This document shows, in pieces, positions 47,161-57,391 of a stretch of 64,000 nt of DNA. The first letter of the stretch is position 1. Each line of letters opens with the position of its first letter. Source of the DNA: Mayamaea pseudoterrestris. Its lineage: Eukaryota; Bacillariophyta; Bacillariophyceae; Sellaphorales; Sellaphoraceae. The stretch lies in the NCBI GenBank assembly GCA_027923505.1, contig BROI01000002.1, forward strand, positions 806,001 to 870,000. Direction: 5' to 3'. The notes under the pieces were generated by a model. That model saw only the letters and a list, made by a program, of their open reading frames with translations. It was not told the DNA's origin and ran no database searches. The position numbers and the translations under genes are program-made.

Positions 47161-48804
47161 ATGGGAAAGGAAAAGGTTCACATTAGTCTCGTCGTCATTG
47201 GACACGTCGATGCCGGTGAGTGTAGATTTTGCAAGAGTAGTGCGGCGACGAGAGACGGAAGAAAGGTCACCTGTCGCGATCAATGAAGAAGCCGTTGCAG
47301 CGTGACCGATGGAATTTGAAATGATGTAGAAGGAGCTTGTACTTCATTGAGAGCGACTTTAATATTCAATATATGACTTCATTCAAGATATTGTAAAGTT
47401 TTCGTTGTCGAGGCTTTTTTGTTTCTGCCGATTGACTCGCAAAGAACAATTGTCACGCATGCGCATCATGCCTTTCATTTTTTCGATCGATGACTCTCTT
47501 TTCTAACCCAAACCTCTCATTGTTTCTTGTCAAATACAGGAAAGTCCACCACGACCGGTCACTTGATTTACAAGTGCGGAGGTATCGACAAGCGTACCAT
47601 TGAGAAGTTCGAGAAGGAGGCTGCCGAGCTCGGAAAGGGATCCTTCAAGTATGCCTGGGTCCTTGATAACCTCAAGGCTGAGCGCGAGCGTGGTATCACC
47701 ATTGACATTGCTCTCTGGAAGTTTGAGTCGCCCAAGTACTCTTTCACCGTCATTGACGCCCCGGGTCACCGCGATTTCATCAAGAACATGATTACCGGAA
47801 CCTCGCAGGCTGATGTCGCTGTCCTTGTCATTGACTCGTCTCAGGGAGGATTCGAGGCTGGTATCTCCAAGGATGGACAGACCCGTGAGCATGCGCTTCT
47901 TGCGTACACTCTTGGAGTTACCCAAATGATTGTCGCCATGAACAAGATGGACGACAAGACTGTCAAGTACGCCGAGAGCCGTTACGAGGAAATCAAGGCT
48001 GAGATGTTCAACTTCTTGAAGAAGGTTGGATACAAGCCCATGAAGATTCCTTTCATCCCCATTTCCGGATGGGAGGGAGACAACATGATTGAGAAGTCCC
48101 CCAACATGCCATGGTACAAGGGTAACACCCTTCTTGAGGCGCTTGACACTGTCACGCCGCCCAAGCGCCCTACCGAGAAGCCACTTCGTCTTCCCCTTCA
48201 GGATGTCTACAAGATTGGAGGTATCGGAACTGTGCCGGTCGGCCGTGTCGAGACTGGAGTCATCAAGCCTGGTATCCATGCATGCTTTGCCCCAAGTGGT
48301 TTGATTGCCGAAATCAAGTCGGTTGAGATGCACCACGAGTCGCTTCCGGAGGCTGTCCCAGGTGACAATGTTGGTTTCAACGTTAAGAACGTTGCCGTCA
48401 AGGATCTTCGCCGTGGTTTCGTCGCGTCCGACTCGAAGGACCACCCAGCGTCGGCTGTCAAGACTTTTGAGGCTCAGGTCATTGTCATGAACCACCCTGG
48501 ACAGATCTCTAACGGATACTCGCCAGTCCTCGATTGCCACACTGCCCATGTTGCATGCAAGTTTGCGCACATTAAGGAGAAGATGGACCGTCGTTCCGGA
48601 AAGGTCCTCGAAGCTGACCCCAAGTTTGTCAAGACGGGAGATGCCTGCATTGTCGACTTGGAGCCAACCAAGCCAATGTGCGTTGAGTCCTTCACCGAGT
48701 ACCCACCACTTGGACGATTCGCCGTCCGTGACATGCGTCAGACGGTTGCCGTCGGTGTCATTAAGGGAATCACCAAGGAGGAGAAGTCAAGCAAGAAGAA
48801 GTGA
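47161..48804 (+). CDS. EEF1A: Translation elongation factor 1-alpha
   Basis: Two exons, join(47161..47215, 47540..48804), give 439 residues. The GTPase delivers aminoacyl-tRNA to the ribosome. The 324-base intron interrupts the Gly of the P-loop G-H-V-D-A-G-K-S-T, and splicing restores it exactly. Other G-motifs are D-A-P-G-H and N-K-M-D. Domain II and III blocks ([25 protein letters not shown]) are intact, and the tail is lysine-rich. Codon choice is strongly biased (AAG for Lys almost throughout, GTC and CTT favoured), unlike its neighbours, fitting very high expression. The intron is the longest in the window and may carry enhancer sequence. Confidence 0.97.
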
Positions 48805-49250
48805 ATTATGATGAGCGTTTCGGGCGATTGGAAAACGTCATTTCATATGGATGCCTTTTGGATGGATGTAGTTCGTAAACATGCAAGAAGAATACGTATC
48901 TAAACTTAGTAGCTTGGACTTGTAAAGAATATTACTCTACATATCTACGATAGTCGTGGTGTTCGTACGAATTCCACCCGTTTTTACGTTGACAAGTGAT
49001 TTCTAATGTGGGCAAAACTCATTTACGGTTCCGTTACTTCTACATATTCTTCTTCAAGTGCAGAGAGTCAACGAGGCACTTGCAGCAGCCTTGTGTGCGA
49101 ACAAAATGTGTATTCATCGTTATCGCCAGGGAGAAACATGAGGCAACCCTGCATGACCGAGTAAACACACGCACACGAGCGATAGCAGAGCTACTGTAAC
49201 TATTGTAAACTTTGCTTCCAAAACTTGACATATACATGTTTATATTGGCT
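48805..49250. other. Intergenic spacer between convergent genes
   Basis: 3' UTRs of EF-1alpha and of the CCT-motif gene. No gene was seen. Confidence 0.5.
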
Positions 49251-50526
49251 TTAGGTTATAGTATGGCGGCGCAGGCGGCGGTAGGGCGAGTCTTCCGTTG
49301 GCGAAAAGCCAGCATCGGGGTCGTCGACATCAAACATGTCCTTGTCTTCATCCTCGTCGTCCTCTTCGTCATCGTCACCCTCGACAATTGGTTTTACTCC
49401 AATGCCCTGCTTCTCGGCAAGCAGCCTAGCAAGATGTTCCTGTTCCGAGCGCTTTACAAAGCGACCCTTGACGCGTAGCCGGCGGTCAGCAAGACTCTTG
49501 CGGCATCCGTAGCGGATCTTTTTGTTCCATACGCGACGGGAACGCTTTCGCTGGAATCGAGCAATGATTGCGGCGCGTTCAGCAGCAGTATAGATTCCAA
49601 TCCGACCATTCATGTTGTATATCTGTAAGTGATGCAAAGAAACGAGTGAGGGTGACGTCGAAATAAGGTCAAGACAGAGCCCGCGCTCTCGTCTGACTTA
49701 CATCCTGATACTTCTCCAACGTATGCGGGAACGTAAGCTCACCCTTTTCGCCATTCAAATTGTACGACAAGTCTTCCAAAAGACGAGATCGCGCGCGGCG
49801 CAGTAGCTCATCCGGGGTCAAACTAGCTTCGTCAACCTCGTCTTCCTCCTGCGGCTCGCTCGTCGACCCTGCTCGACCCTTGCCGTCGCGATGTCCATTG
49901 GAACGCTTCGAGTGACCACTCGTTTTGCCATCCAATGGTCGCTGATGCGCACTTTGCTTCTTCATAGCTTCGCTCACTTCTGCCAGTTCCTCCTCCAAAA
50001 TTGACGCTGGCAAGACGAAATGACGACGACCCGAAAGTCTAGTCTCGCGCGGATCCCATTTATCCATGCCTTCTGGATTTGATGCGCTGCGGCGTCTACG
50101 CCGCAGAGGCGGAGGAGGCATGACGTTGGAATCGTTCGAATCTTCCGACGACGAATGATCGTTCCTGTCGTCGTTACTGGGAACCATGAAATGAACTTGA
50201 CGCTCGTGCACTGCTCCCACCGATCCGTTGGACTCCTTGGATTGCTCCAACGACGCAAGATCGGCGAGAGCATCCAAGCCCGCCGAGTCGGACCGAGGAC
50301 GTCGGTGAATGACCGAATTCGTTTCCTGTGATGAAGCGGCAACATTTGCGCCATTACTTCCATGTCGTTCGACGGAGGAACGTTCCCGCGTCATGAATGA
50401 TTCGTCATCCGACGGCGTTACACCTAGGAGAGCATGCGCTGCGGCATCCATTTCCAAGCTTGGTTCCATTTCAGACGTGTATATTGAGTTATGACTTCCC
50501 CTTATCGCGACCTCGAGGCTTGCCAT
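49251..50526 (-). CDS. CCT-motif transcription regulator
   Basis: Two exons, complement(49251..49622, 49702..50526), with a 79-base intron, give 398 residues. The open frame extends upstream without an ATG, so the first Met, at 50526, is taken. The first ~270 residues are Ser/Asp-rich and disordered, with a basic run R-R-R-R-R-S-A-S. Exon 2 encodes a CCT domain (A-A-I-I-A-R-F-Q-R-K-R-S-R-R, then K-K-I-R-Y-G-C-R-K-S-L-A-D-R-R), the DNA- and NF-Y-binding module of plant CONSTANS/TOC1 proteins. An acidic tail (D-D-D-E-E-D-D-E-D-E-D) follows. In algae such genes often act in light or clock responses; the target is unknown. It is divergent from the ion channel gene. Confidence 0.85.
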
Positions 50527-51116
50527 GCCAGGATCCGTGGCAAATTCTGATGTCGTCGTCGAGTGAGGTGCAGATGTCGTCGAGTGGCGCAACGACGAGC
50601 AGCCTTGCAATGGAGCCAAATATCAACAATCAAAATGCAGCAAGCAAGCGAATTCAAAAGAGGCGCAAGGATAGCCACAGGAACTCTATTTTGTAGTTGA
50701 TGGATGAGGGATGATGTTCGAGTGCGTGTCAGAACGCAAACAAGGGCGAGGCTGATTGATGGCAAAAACGAGAGGATGCCGAATGCCGATGGAACAAGGA
50801 AAACGTGCGGCTCGTAAGCAACGAACGGGTGACGTCGTGTGACGCGCGTGCATGCCATTCGCTGATCACGATCCAAGACTAAAAAAGCTCAACCGGGACT
50901 CGATGTCATTCACGAAGAATCTGTTCATTGAAACACCTTTGATTACTCTCAGGAGCCGAAAGGGGTGATTTTTAGAATTAAGTGTGAAATATCTCTCGCC
51001 TGGAATGATCTGTATCACAGATGAAGGAGTAGCAGCAATGGATTTAATGGGGAGAAACTTACGGTAACATTCACGTCAACTTGTGGTGCATCCGTCGGCT
51101 CGGCTGGCGCTGACCA
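50527..51116. other. Divergent promoter region
   Basis: A 590-base gap between the CCT gene and the channel gene. A minus-strand open frame here (50502-50876) is in a different phase from the CCT protein and lacks domains. Upstream non-coding exons cannot be excluded. Confidence 0.45.
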
Positions 51117-52439
51117 ATGTCCATTGACACCTCCACGCCCTTTTCAAATCGATCCGACCGAACACAAACAAGCGATTCGACAATGGCGAATCAGTCACCC
51201 AACCTGCACAAGGGACATCCCATTGAATTGACCGGCGATTACTTCAAATATGTTGAAAATCACGGAGGAGCAAATCATTCGCAGTCTAGCGTTTCCGTGG
51301 CGTCGAACGACTCGTCTATGGACGGTGTCTACGTGTATCAATCCGATCAATCGTTCAAGTCCACGCCCTGTCGATTCGTCAAAGGACACGTCTTTAAAAG
51401 GACCGTATTGGCTGTGATAATAATTAATACGATACTTCTCGGGGCCCGAACATACTTCGTGCCAAACTATACGAATTATACGAGCAGTAATGACGACGAC
51501 TCGATGCAAGACGATGCTACCAACGTCTCTGAAAGCTACAGCGTAATCTACAATTGCATGACGATGCTTTGCTATTTATTCCTCGGCTTCTTCACGGTAG
51601 AAGTTGCTTTGAAAATTATACACTACCAGCAGCATGTACTGCGAATGGGATGGACCCTTGTCGACGTGTTCGTCGTCGTCGCCGCCTGGTGCATTGGCCC
51701 ATCGCTCACAGTCTTTCGATTGACGCGGCTCAAGGGTGTATTCAAGCGCATTTCCTATACGCAGGTTCTCATCAAGAGCTTGGTACGAGTCCTGCCGCAA
51801 ACGGGAGGCATTTTACTCATTTTGGCGAGCGTCTTTTATGCATTTGCCGTCATATTGACAAGCTTTTGTCCAATCTACTTTACGAGCCTTGGTCAAACCA
51901 TGTGGTTTCTGTTGAATCTATTCTTTCTGCATCAATGGGACGAATTATCAACAGACGTTTCAAATCAGTATCCTCATGCCTGGATTCTGCTTTTGATTTT
52001 TACAATTGTAACGACTGGATTGCTTTCGTCTCTGGTGATTGCCGTCATGACGAATGCAGTCGCGCAAACGCATCGAGAGCAACTCGACAAGTCGCTGGAC
52101 TCAAACGGCATCTGCACCAAGAAGCGACGAGTGAATAGTCCGGTAAGAGTGAATCCCGCGCCAATGGAAATGATGGTGCTGTTGTCACCGCCGTCAGTTG
52201 CTCCTGCGAGCAGTGTCATGAAATCTAGTGATACCGCCATGATACTGCAATACTGCCAACGACTTGAAGCCAAGATAGACGAGCTGGTACAGGCAACGGA
52301 GCAGCGAGAGGCTCAATTGCCGTCAGCAGCGACGGCTAAAACAATGGATTCGGCGGAGCAAGCAGCTGAACGTCAGCAGTCGACGGCCCTGATGAACGCC
52401 GCGAGAGCGAAACGAGACGCATCTCGCTCTAATGACTAG
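51117..52439 (+). CDS. Single-domain voltage-gated cation channel
   Basis: A 440-residue single-exon protein with one six-helix ion-transport domain, as in bacterial Nav and diatom EukCat channels that assemble as tetramers. S1 is near V-L-A-V-I-I-I-N-T-I-L-L-G and S2-S3 run through F-F-T-V-E-V-A-L-K-I-I and L-V-D-V-F-V-V-V-A-A-W. S4 reads F-R-L-T-R-L-K-G-V-F-K-R. The pore loop is S-L-G-Q-T-M-W-F-L-L-N-L-F-F-L-H-Q-W-D-E, where the usual T-L-E-S-W has become F-L-H-Q-W. S6 is L-L-L-I-F-T-I-V-T-T-G-L-L-S-S-L-V-I. A cytosolic C-terminus with a helix (I-L-Q-Y-C-Q-R-L-E-A-K-I-D-E-L) may be a tetramerising coiled coil. Selectivity cannot be predicted. Confidence 0.82.
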   Translation: MSIDTSTPFSNRSDRTQTSDSTMANQSPNLHKGHPIELTGDYFKYVENHGGANHSQSSVSVASNDSSMDGVYVYQSDQSFKSTPCRFVKGHVFKRTVLAVIIINTILLGARTYFVPNYTNYTSSNDDDSMQDDATNVSESYSVIYNCMTMLCYLFLGFFTVEVALKIIHYQQHVLRMGWTLVDVFVVVAAWCIGPSLTVFRLTRLKGVFKRISYTQVLIKSLVRVLPQTGGILLILASVFYAFAVILTSFCPIYFTSLGQTMWFLLNLFFLHQWDELSTDVSNQYPHAWILLLIFTIVTTGLLSSLVIAVMTNAVAQTHREQLDKSLDSNGICTKKRRVNSPVRVNPAPMEMMVLLSPPSVAPASSVMKSSDTAMILQYCQRLEAKIDELVQATEQREAQLPSAATAKTMDSAEQAAERQQSTALMNAARAKRDASRSND

Positions 52440-52516
52440 AACAATATATTACCTGTGTACAAAATAATTACGCATATATATCGTTTGATATACGTTTATA
52501 CATGCACTAATAACTT

Positions 52517-53320
52517 CTACAAACTCGCCATTGGTATTTGCATCGCACCAACCGTTCCTCCATCCACTGGCAAGACAACTCCCGTACACCACGATCCCGC
52601 CTTGCTGCAAAAGTAAATGCAAGCCCCCGCCATGTCACTTTCATTTCCAAGTCGCTGCAGCGGAACGTTGGCCGCCAGTTTCGCCTCCGTTCCACCCCAG
52701 CTCGCCAACCCGGAGCTCATGCGCGACGGCACAAAACCAGGCGCCACGCAGTTCACCGTGATGTACTTGCCGGCCAGGTCGGAAGCAAACTTGCGCGTCA
52801 AGTGATGCACCGCCGCCTTGCTCACGTCGTAGGCGTGGGTGGGAGCCTCCTGCGGCAAGAATCCAGCCACACTGCCAATGTTGACAATCCGCGCCGGATC
52901 CTCCAAGCTGGCGTGCTGCTCCAGCAGCGGAATGCAGGCGCGCGTCAAGTAAAACATTCCCTTGACGTTCAAGTCCATGACCTTGTCCCAGCCCCAGTTT
53001 GTTTTCGAGTCTCGCTCCAAAGGCTCACCCCAAGATGTTCCTGCGTTATTGATTAAACAATCTAATCGATTTGAAAAGAAGCTGCGCACATGAGCTACCA
53101 ATTCATCGCATCCTTCTCGACTACTAACGTTCGTCGCTACATATTGACATTGAATCGTTTCCGCCGCGCGGCGGCACGCTTCGTCGTCCCGACTGGTGAT
53201 CAAAACATTGGCGCCGGAAGCAGCCATGTGTTTGGCAATCATGTAGCCAATGCCGCGACTGCCACCTGTCACTAGCACGTTCTTGCCGGCAATGGAGAAT
53301 AGTGATGATGGAGATGTCAT
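52517..53320 (-). CDS. Short-chain dehydrogenase/reductase
   Basis: A 267-residue classical SDR. The ATG at 53320 is chosen because it precedes the Rossmann strand directly (M-T-S-P-S-S-L-F-S-I-A-G-K-N-V-L-V-T-G-G); the frame upstream lacks leader character. Motifs are T-G-G-S-R-G-I-G (cofactor), N-N-A-G, N-I-G-S-V-A-G (Ser) and Y-D-V-S-K (Tyr and Lys). The segment C-V-A-P-G-F-V-P-S-R-M and the terminal V-D-G-G complete the family pattern. The Arg in T-G-G-S-R suggests NADP(H). The substrate is unknown; rhamnolipid or 3-oxoacyl reductases are its usual top relatives. Confidence 0.85.
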   Translation of the reverse strand: MTSPSSLFSIAGKNVLVTGGSRGIGYMIAKHMAASGANVLITSRDDEACRRAAETIQCQYVATNVSSREGCDELVAHVRSFFSNRLDCLINNAGTSWGEPLERDSKTNWGWDKVMDLNVKGMFYLTRACIPLLEQHASLEDPARIVNIGSVAGFLPQEAPTHAYDVSKAAVHHLTRKFASDLAGKYITVNCVAPGFVPSRMSSGLASWGGTEAKLAANVPLQRLGNESDMAGACIYFCSKAGSWCTGVVLPVDGGTVGAMQIPMASL

Positions 53321-53565
53321 GGCTAGTAAATCAAATCGATCAAGGGAAAGATTCTTTGGTGCGGATGAAATGGCCGAAGGAAGATGCGAAACGAAACAAT
53401 GTGTGCGACCACCGGTGCGACACGCAGAGCCGAGGTGCGCGATGCGTGCGCGACGACGACCAGCATCGGCTTCACCATGACAGCAGCGCAAAGCAGGCAG
53501 TGAGATTGACGAGCTGTTTCGCTGTTTCTGATTGTTACGTGATCATAAGTCTTAGATATTGAAAT

Positions 53566-56500
53566 ATGGATGCGGTACGTCTAGATGATTGCCGAATGCA
53601 GAGCCGAATGCAGAGCCGAATGCGGAGCCGAATGCTCAGCGCGCAGGAGCAGCAGCAAAGAGTCATGCTACTATACACAAAGCATGATACTTGCAATACG
53701 ATCTTATACCTCATATTACTATCTCGCTATCAGAACAAGCATGCCTTGGAGTTTCAACGACTCATGAATGCGCAGCGGCGAAGGAAGGAGGGTCCGTTTC
53801 GAACTCCGCGACAGCAGCTGCAGCCACCTCATAATACTCCCTTTGCAACAAGTGCCAAGAACTCACTACTGCGGGAGACTACAGACTCGAAGAAGCAAGT
53901 GACGACGACGGAATCAGCCTTGACTCCCTTTTCCAATATTGCGCGAGTCGTTACCTTTAGTCCCTCCGACGACGAATTAGAAGACATTTCACTCATTCCA
54001 AACGACACGAGCCAAATCACGGATCGCTCTCCGTCGCCTCCCGGCGAGTCCTTTGCGTCATTTGGGAAAAAGCATGGAAGTAGTCGACGCATATCGTCGT
54101 CATTGCCTCCTGGATTTTCTCCGTCCCATCCATCGCCGCCTGGTAATCGATTCGATCATGAGCGTCACGAGGGAGACGATGGATACGCGAAGGACGATGA
54201 AATAGATGAAGCAGATGACGACGACGACGGCCAACCTTGGGCCATGATTGGAGACTTTGAAACACACGGAGACGATCCTGCTGACTACAGCAGTGATTTA
54301 GTTATTCAACAATCAACTTTTACGCCCGAGGTGACGCCTTTGAAAAACAATACAACGACTGCAACAAAACGTGGTCACGGCGCACGGCAGACGCAGACTT
54401 TGGAGCAAGTTTGCGGCGCCGCAACTACTTTGCGACTCGCTCCCACTCTTGCGACTGAATCGCCCCCGGACGATACGCAGCGAATTCCAAATGCTGCCAA
54501 CTTGAACGTATCGTCCGACTCGCAGCAGCAGGATCCTCCAAGCGCCTTGGATGTATTCAGAGTCAATGAAACGGACCTTGCGCTCGAGGAGCAAGCCTTT
54601 TATCTTGACAAGATCCAAGAGTTAGAGGAGCAACTACGAGACGCTCATATATTGATACAACAGCAGCAGCATCAAGCCGTAACACCTGGTGGTGTTCAAA
54701 ACGGAGCTAATCTGTTGCTGCAACTAAAGTCCAAACGTTTGCAAACGCCAAAGACTCCAAAACCAACACTTCCACCGTCGCTAGAGTCACTTTGGGAACG
54801 CAACCAGACGTTGGTGACGGAGATTCGCTTCGCCGATCAAACGTGTGTGGAGTTGTCGAGCGAAAAGGAGTCCTTGCAGAGCCGCTTGCAGGCCACCGAA
54901 AACCGACTTGTGGACGAGCGGGCGACGAACCAACGGCTCATTGAACAAGTCAAGGAGGCCAATCAACTGTTTGCTCAAGCACAAAGTCGCAGCGATCTTG
55001 ATGCAGTGCGAATGGAACAGCTTCAGACGGAGCGCCTGCAGGACAAGGAGACGATTCATCGTTTGCAGCAAGAGCTGACGCATGCGCGCGACGAGCTGGA
55101 ATCCAAAGAGCAAGGCGTTTCGCTTGCGGAGGCGCTCCAGAGAGGATTAGCGGAAGCCAGTCAAAACAAGCGTCATGTTCAGCTGGTTGACTCGCTGCAG
55201 CAGAAAGTGGTTCAGATTGCGAAGGAGAAAGATGATCTTGAAAAAGCTTATGATCGACTGAAAAACGAGCACAATCACCTGCAGCAAAAGTATAACGCCG
55301 TAAAGACTGGCCTCCAATGCGTTGAGGAAACTCACAAGGCGGAATACACTAAAATGGCTGAGACGCTTGCTTCGGTTTTGGAATGGGTGACGGGAAAGAC
55401 CGACGCTTTGGATCAAAGCGTAAACGAGGCTGTGCAGAAGTGTTCAATCCGCGTTTCATCGCTCACTTTGAGCGTCGCATCCTTGAAAGCTGTTGCTGAC
55501 GCCAATCTGCCGCCAGCACCAGGAGACCGTTCGCCGCTGGCTCGACGCAGTCCTGGAACCATTGGCTCGCCCGAGAGCGCCGTTTTCTTCACGCCTGTGA
55601 ATCAAAGTCGAAATGGTTTTGATGCTTTGACTGGCATTGAGGACACTACAAAGCTATCGGCTGCAATAGGTGCAACTGTAACAGATGATGAGTTAGAGGG
55701 AATGAAAAAATCTCTCCAGTTGCTAGAAGCCGATGATGTGTACGAATCGTCGAATACACCCAAGGCAGTCTCGTTTGCCATGGATCGCCTCGACACTGAC
55801 GCAAACACCTCTCTTGGCAATCAGCGACTCGGCTCTAATGGTTCGATGGATTTAAATGGGTCAGTGAACTTGTGGTCTCCCGGCTTTACCGAGGCTCAGC
55901 TAGAAGCACGCATTGCCGAACTCACCAACGAGCTAGATGCCTTAAACACTGCGCATGTGCATGTTTGGGATGAACGTGAATCCCTTCAAAGTGAGCTTGC
56001 GACTGTTCAGGAAAAGGCGAAGTATCTGGAAAAGCAGTTACAATCTGCTGAGCTTGACGTAAAGTCTGCTCGTGACGAATCCGCTCAAAGTCGTCTGGCA
56101 TTCCAGACTCAAATTGATTCTCTACGAAGCATTATAAATACGTTAACAAATGAATGCGATTTGGTGAAGTTGTCGTTCCAACAAAGCCAGGAACAACTTA
56201 AATACCTTAGCGACGAGAGAGATTTGCTGACCAACGAGCGTGGCGAGAAGGAACTCCTTGAGCGAAAGGTTGTTGAAACTGAGACACTTTGCATGACATT
56301 GCGGAATCAGCTAGAGACTTTGGAAAATGAAATATCAGAACAAGGAATGCAGGTTCGAGAGATGGAACAGGAGGTTACTGGGCACTTATTGGCAGCGTCC
56401 GAGCAAGAATTAAAATTGAAGCTTCTAGTCGAGGAGAATGCGATGATCCGCCGTGATTTAGATGATGTAATTATAAACACGGGCGAGAAGCTGTCACAAA

Positions 56501-57240
56501 CGGCTGATGAATTGGAAATTGCTTTGTCTGCCATGGAACAGTCTCAAAAAAGATGCAATGCGCTTGAGGGAAGCCTGGCTGAACTGCAGGACAAATATTC
56601 TGCGCTGACGAGCAAGGCCGACGAAACGACGGCATGCCTACAGGTGACAAGTCGGGAGTATGATCAAGCGCAAGCGGAACTGGCAGTTTGGCGACAGCAT
56701 TTGACGACGCTGGAAAATCTTATTAGTGAGTTCGTTGGTACCGATGAAGGAACTATGACTGTCATGGGAGTGGATACTGTGGAGCGATACGCGAGTGCCA
56801 TTGCCGTTCTTGAGCAAACCCTCACATGTTTCAAGTCGAAGAACATTGACCTGTCAAACAAACTCGCCGAAACAATTGCTCTACTAACTGAAAAAGATAC
56901 GGACGCTCGCTCATCTTTCGACCAAGCTGCTGTTCTACTAGTCAAGGTTCATAAACTAAAGGATTACGGTCGCAAGCTGAGGTCAAAGTGTGACGAATGG
57001 GAGCTATATTGTGACAAGCAGTCAGCTACAATCGCAAAACTCCAATCGCTTTACCATCAAACTAGAACACAAGCAATGGAATTCATGCACGCGCTCGAAA
57101 AACGAGAGCAAGAGTATCTTAATGAACGAGCCTTTTGGGAAAGTGAGAGGCAGCAATTCACAAATCAGTTCGAGGACATAACCCGTGTCCTGCTTGAAAC
57201 GCCCACGGTTGCCATACTTAACTCACCACCACCTTCTTAG
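53566..57240 (+). CDS. Long coiled-coil protein
   Basis: Read straight through it is 1224 residues. A GT-AG intron at 53575-53733 (159 bases, phase 0, no stops) is likely, because the translation of that piece is 12-base-repeat derived and unlike protein; splicing gives a start M-D-A-N-K-H-A-L-E-F-Q-R-L-M-N-A-Q. Residues ~70-330 are disordered, Ser/Pro/Asp-rich. Heptad coiled coils run from ~330 (Y-L-D-K-I-Q-E-L-E-E-Q-L) to ~620 and ~760 to the end, broken by a Pro/Ser linker with S-P-L-A-R-R-S-P and similar kinase-like sites. No motor or membrane part is seen. Possibly a centrosome, spindle or Golgi tether; the family is unrecognised. Confidence 0.65.
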   Translation: MDAVRLDDCRMQSRMQSRMRSRMLSAQEQQQRVMLLYTKHDTCNTILYLILLSRYQNKHALEFQRLMNAQRRRKEGPFRTPRQQLQPPHNTPFATSAKNSLLRETTDSKKQVTTTESALTPFSNIARVVTFSPSDDELEDISLIPNDTSQITDRSPSPPGESFASFGKKHGSSRRISSSLPPGFSPSHPSPPGNRFDHERHEGDDGYAKDDEIDEADDDDDGQPWAMIGDFETHGDDPADYSSDLVIQQSTFTPEVTPLKNNTTTATKRGHGARQTQTLEQVCGAATTLRLAPTLATESPPDDTQRIPNAANLNVSSDSQQQDPPSALDVFRVNETDLALEEQAFYLDKIQELEEQLRDAHILIQQQQHQAVTPGGVQNGANLLLQLKSKRLQTPKTPKPTLPPSLESLWERNQTLVTEIRFADQTCVELSSEKESLQSRLQATENRLVDERATNQRLIEQVKEANQLFAQAQSRSDLDAVRMEQLQTERLQDKETIHRLQQELTHARDELESKEQGVSLAEALQRGLAEASQNKRHVQLVDSLQQKVVQIAKEKDDLEKAYDRLKNEHNHLQQKYNAVKTGLQCVEETHKAEYTKMAETLASVLEWVTGKTDALDQSVNEAVQKCSIRVSSLTLSVASLKAVADANLPPAPGDRSPLARRSPGTIGSPESAVFFTPVNQSRNGFDALTGIEDTTKLSAAIGATVTDDELEGMKKSLQLLEADDVYESSNTPKAVSFAMDRLDTDANTSLGNQRLGSNGSMDLNGSVNLWSPGFTEAQLEARIAELTNELDALNTAHVHVWDERESLQSELATVQEKAKYLEKQLQSAELDVKSARDESAQSRLAFQTQIDSLRSIINTLTNECDLVKLSFQQSQEQLKYLSDERDLLTNERGEKELLERKVVETETLCMTLRNQLETLENEISEQGMQVREMEQEVTGHLLAASEQELKLKLLVEENAMIRRDLDDVIINTGEKLSQTADELEIALSAMEQSQKRCNALEGSLAELQDKYSALTSKADETTACLQVTSREYDQAQAELAVWRQHLTTLENLISEFVGTDEGTMTVMGVDTVERYASAIAVLEQTLTCFKSKNIDLSNKLAETIALLTEKDTDARSSFDQAAVLLVKVHKLKDYGRKLRSKCDEWELYCDKQSATIAKLQSLYHQTRTQAMEFMHALEKREQEYLNERAFWESERQQFTNQFEDITRVLLETPTVAILNSPPPS
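53591..53638. repeat. Four 12-base tandem units
   Basis: GCCGAATGCAGA stands twice in a row, then GCCGAATGCGGA and GCCGAATGCTCA. The unit length is a multiple of three, so the frame stays open and gives repeated M-Q-S-R if translated. The array lies inside the suspected first intron of the coiled-coil gene. Confidence 0.85.
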
Positions 57241-57391
57241 CGTTATTTTTAGACGTACTTGTCCTTACGTGTGTTGGTGTCTAAATTACCGGTAGGCAAT
57301 GTATCGTTACGAGAACGCTACTTAGTTAATATGGTAACAACCGAATACCTGAAAATTATCGTAAAGTATAGAGCTGTAAATTAGTGCACGC

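Noticed and set aside
47530-48570. A 346-codon minus-strand open frame inside EF-1alpha
   Set aside because: It mirrors the sense gene, whose biased codons leave few antisense stops. The translation has no domain.
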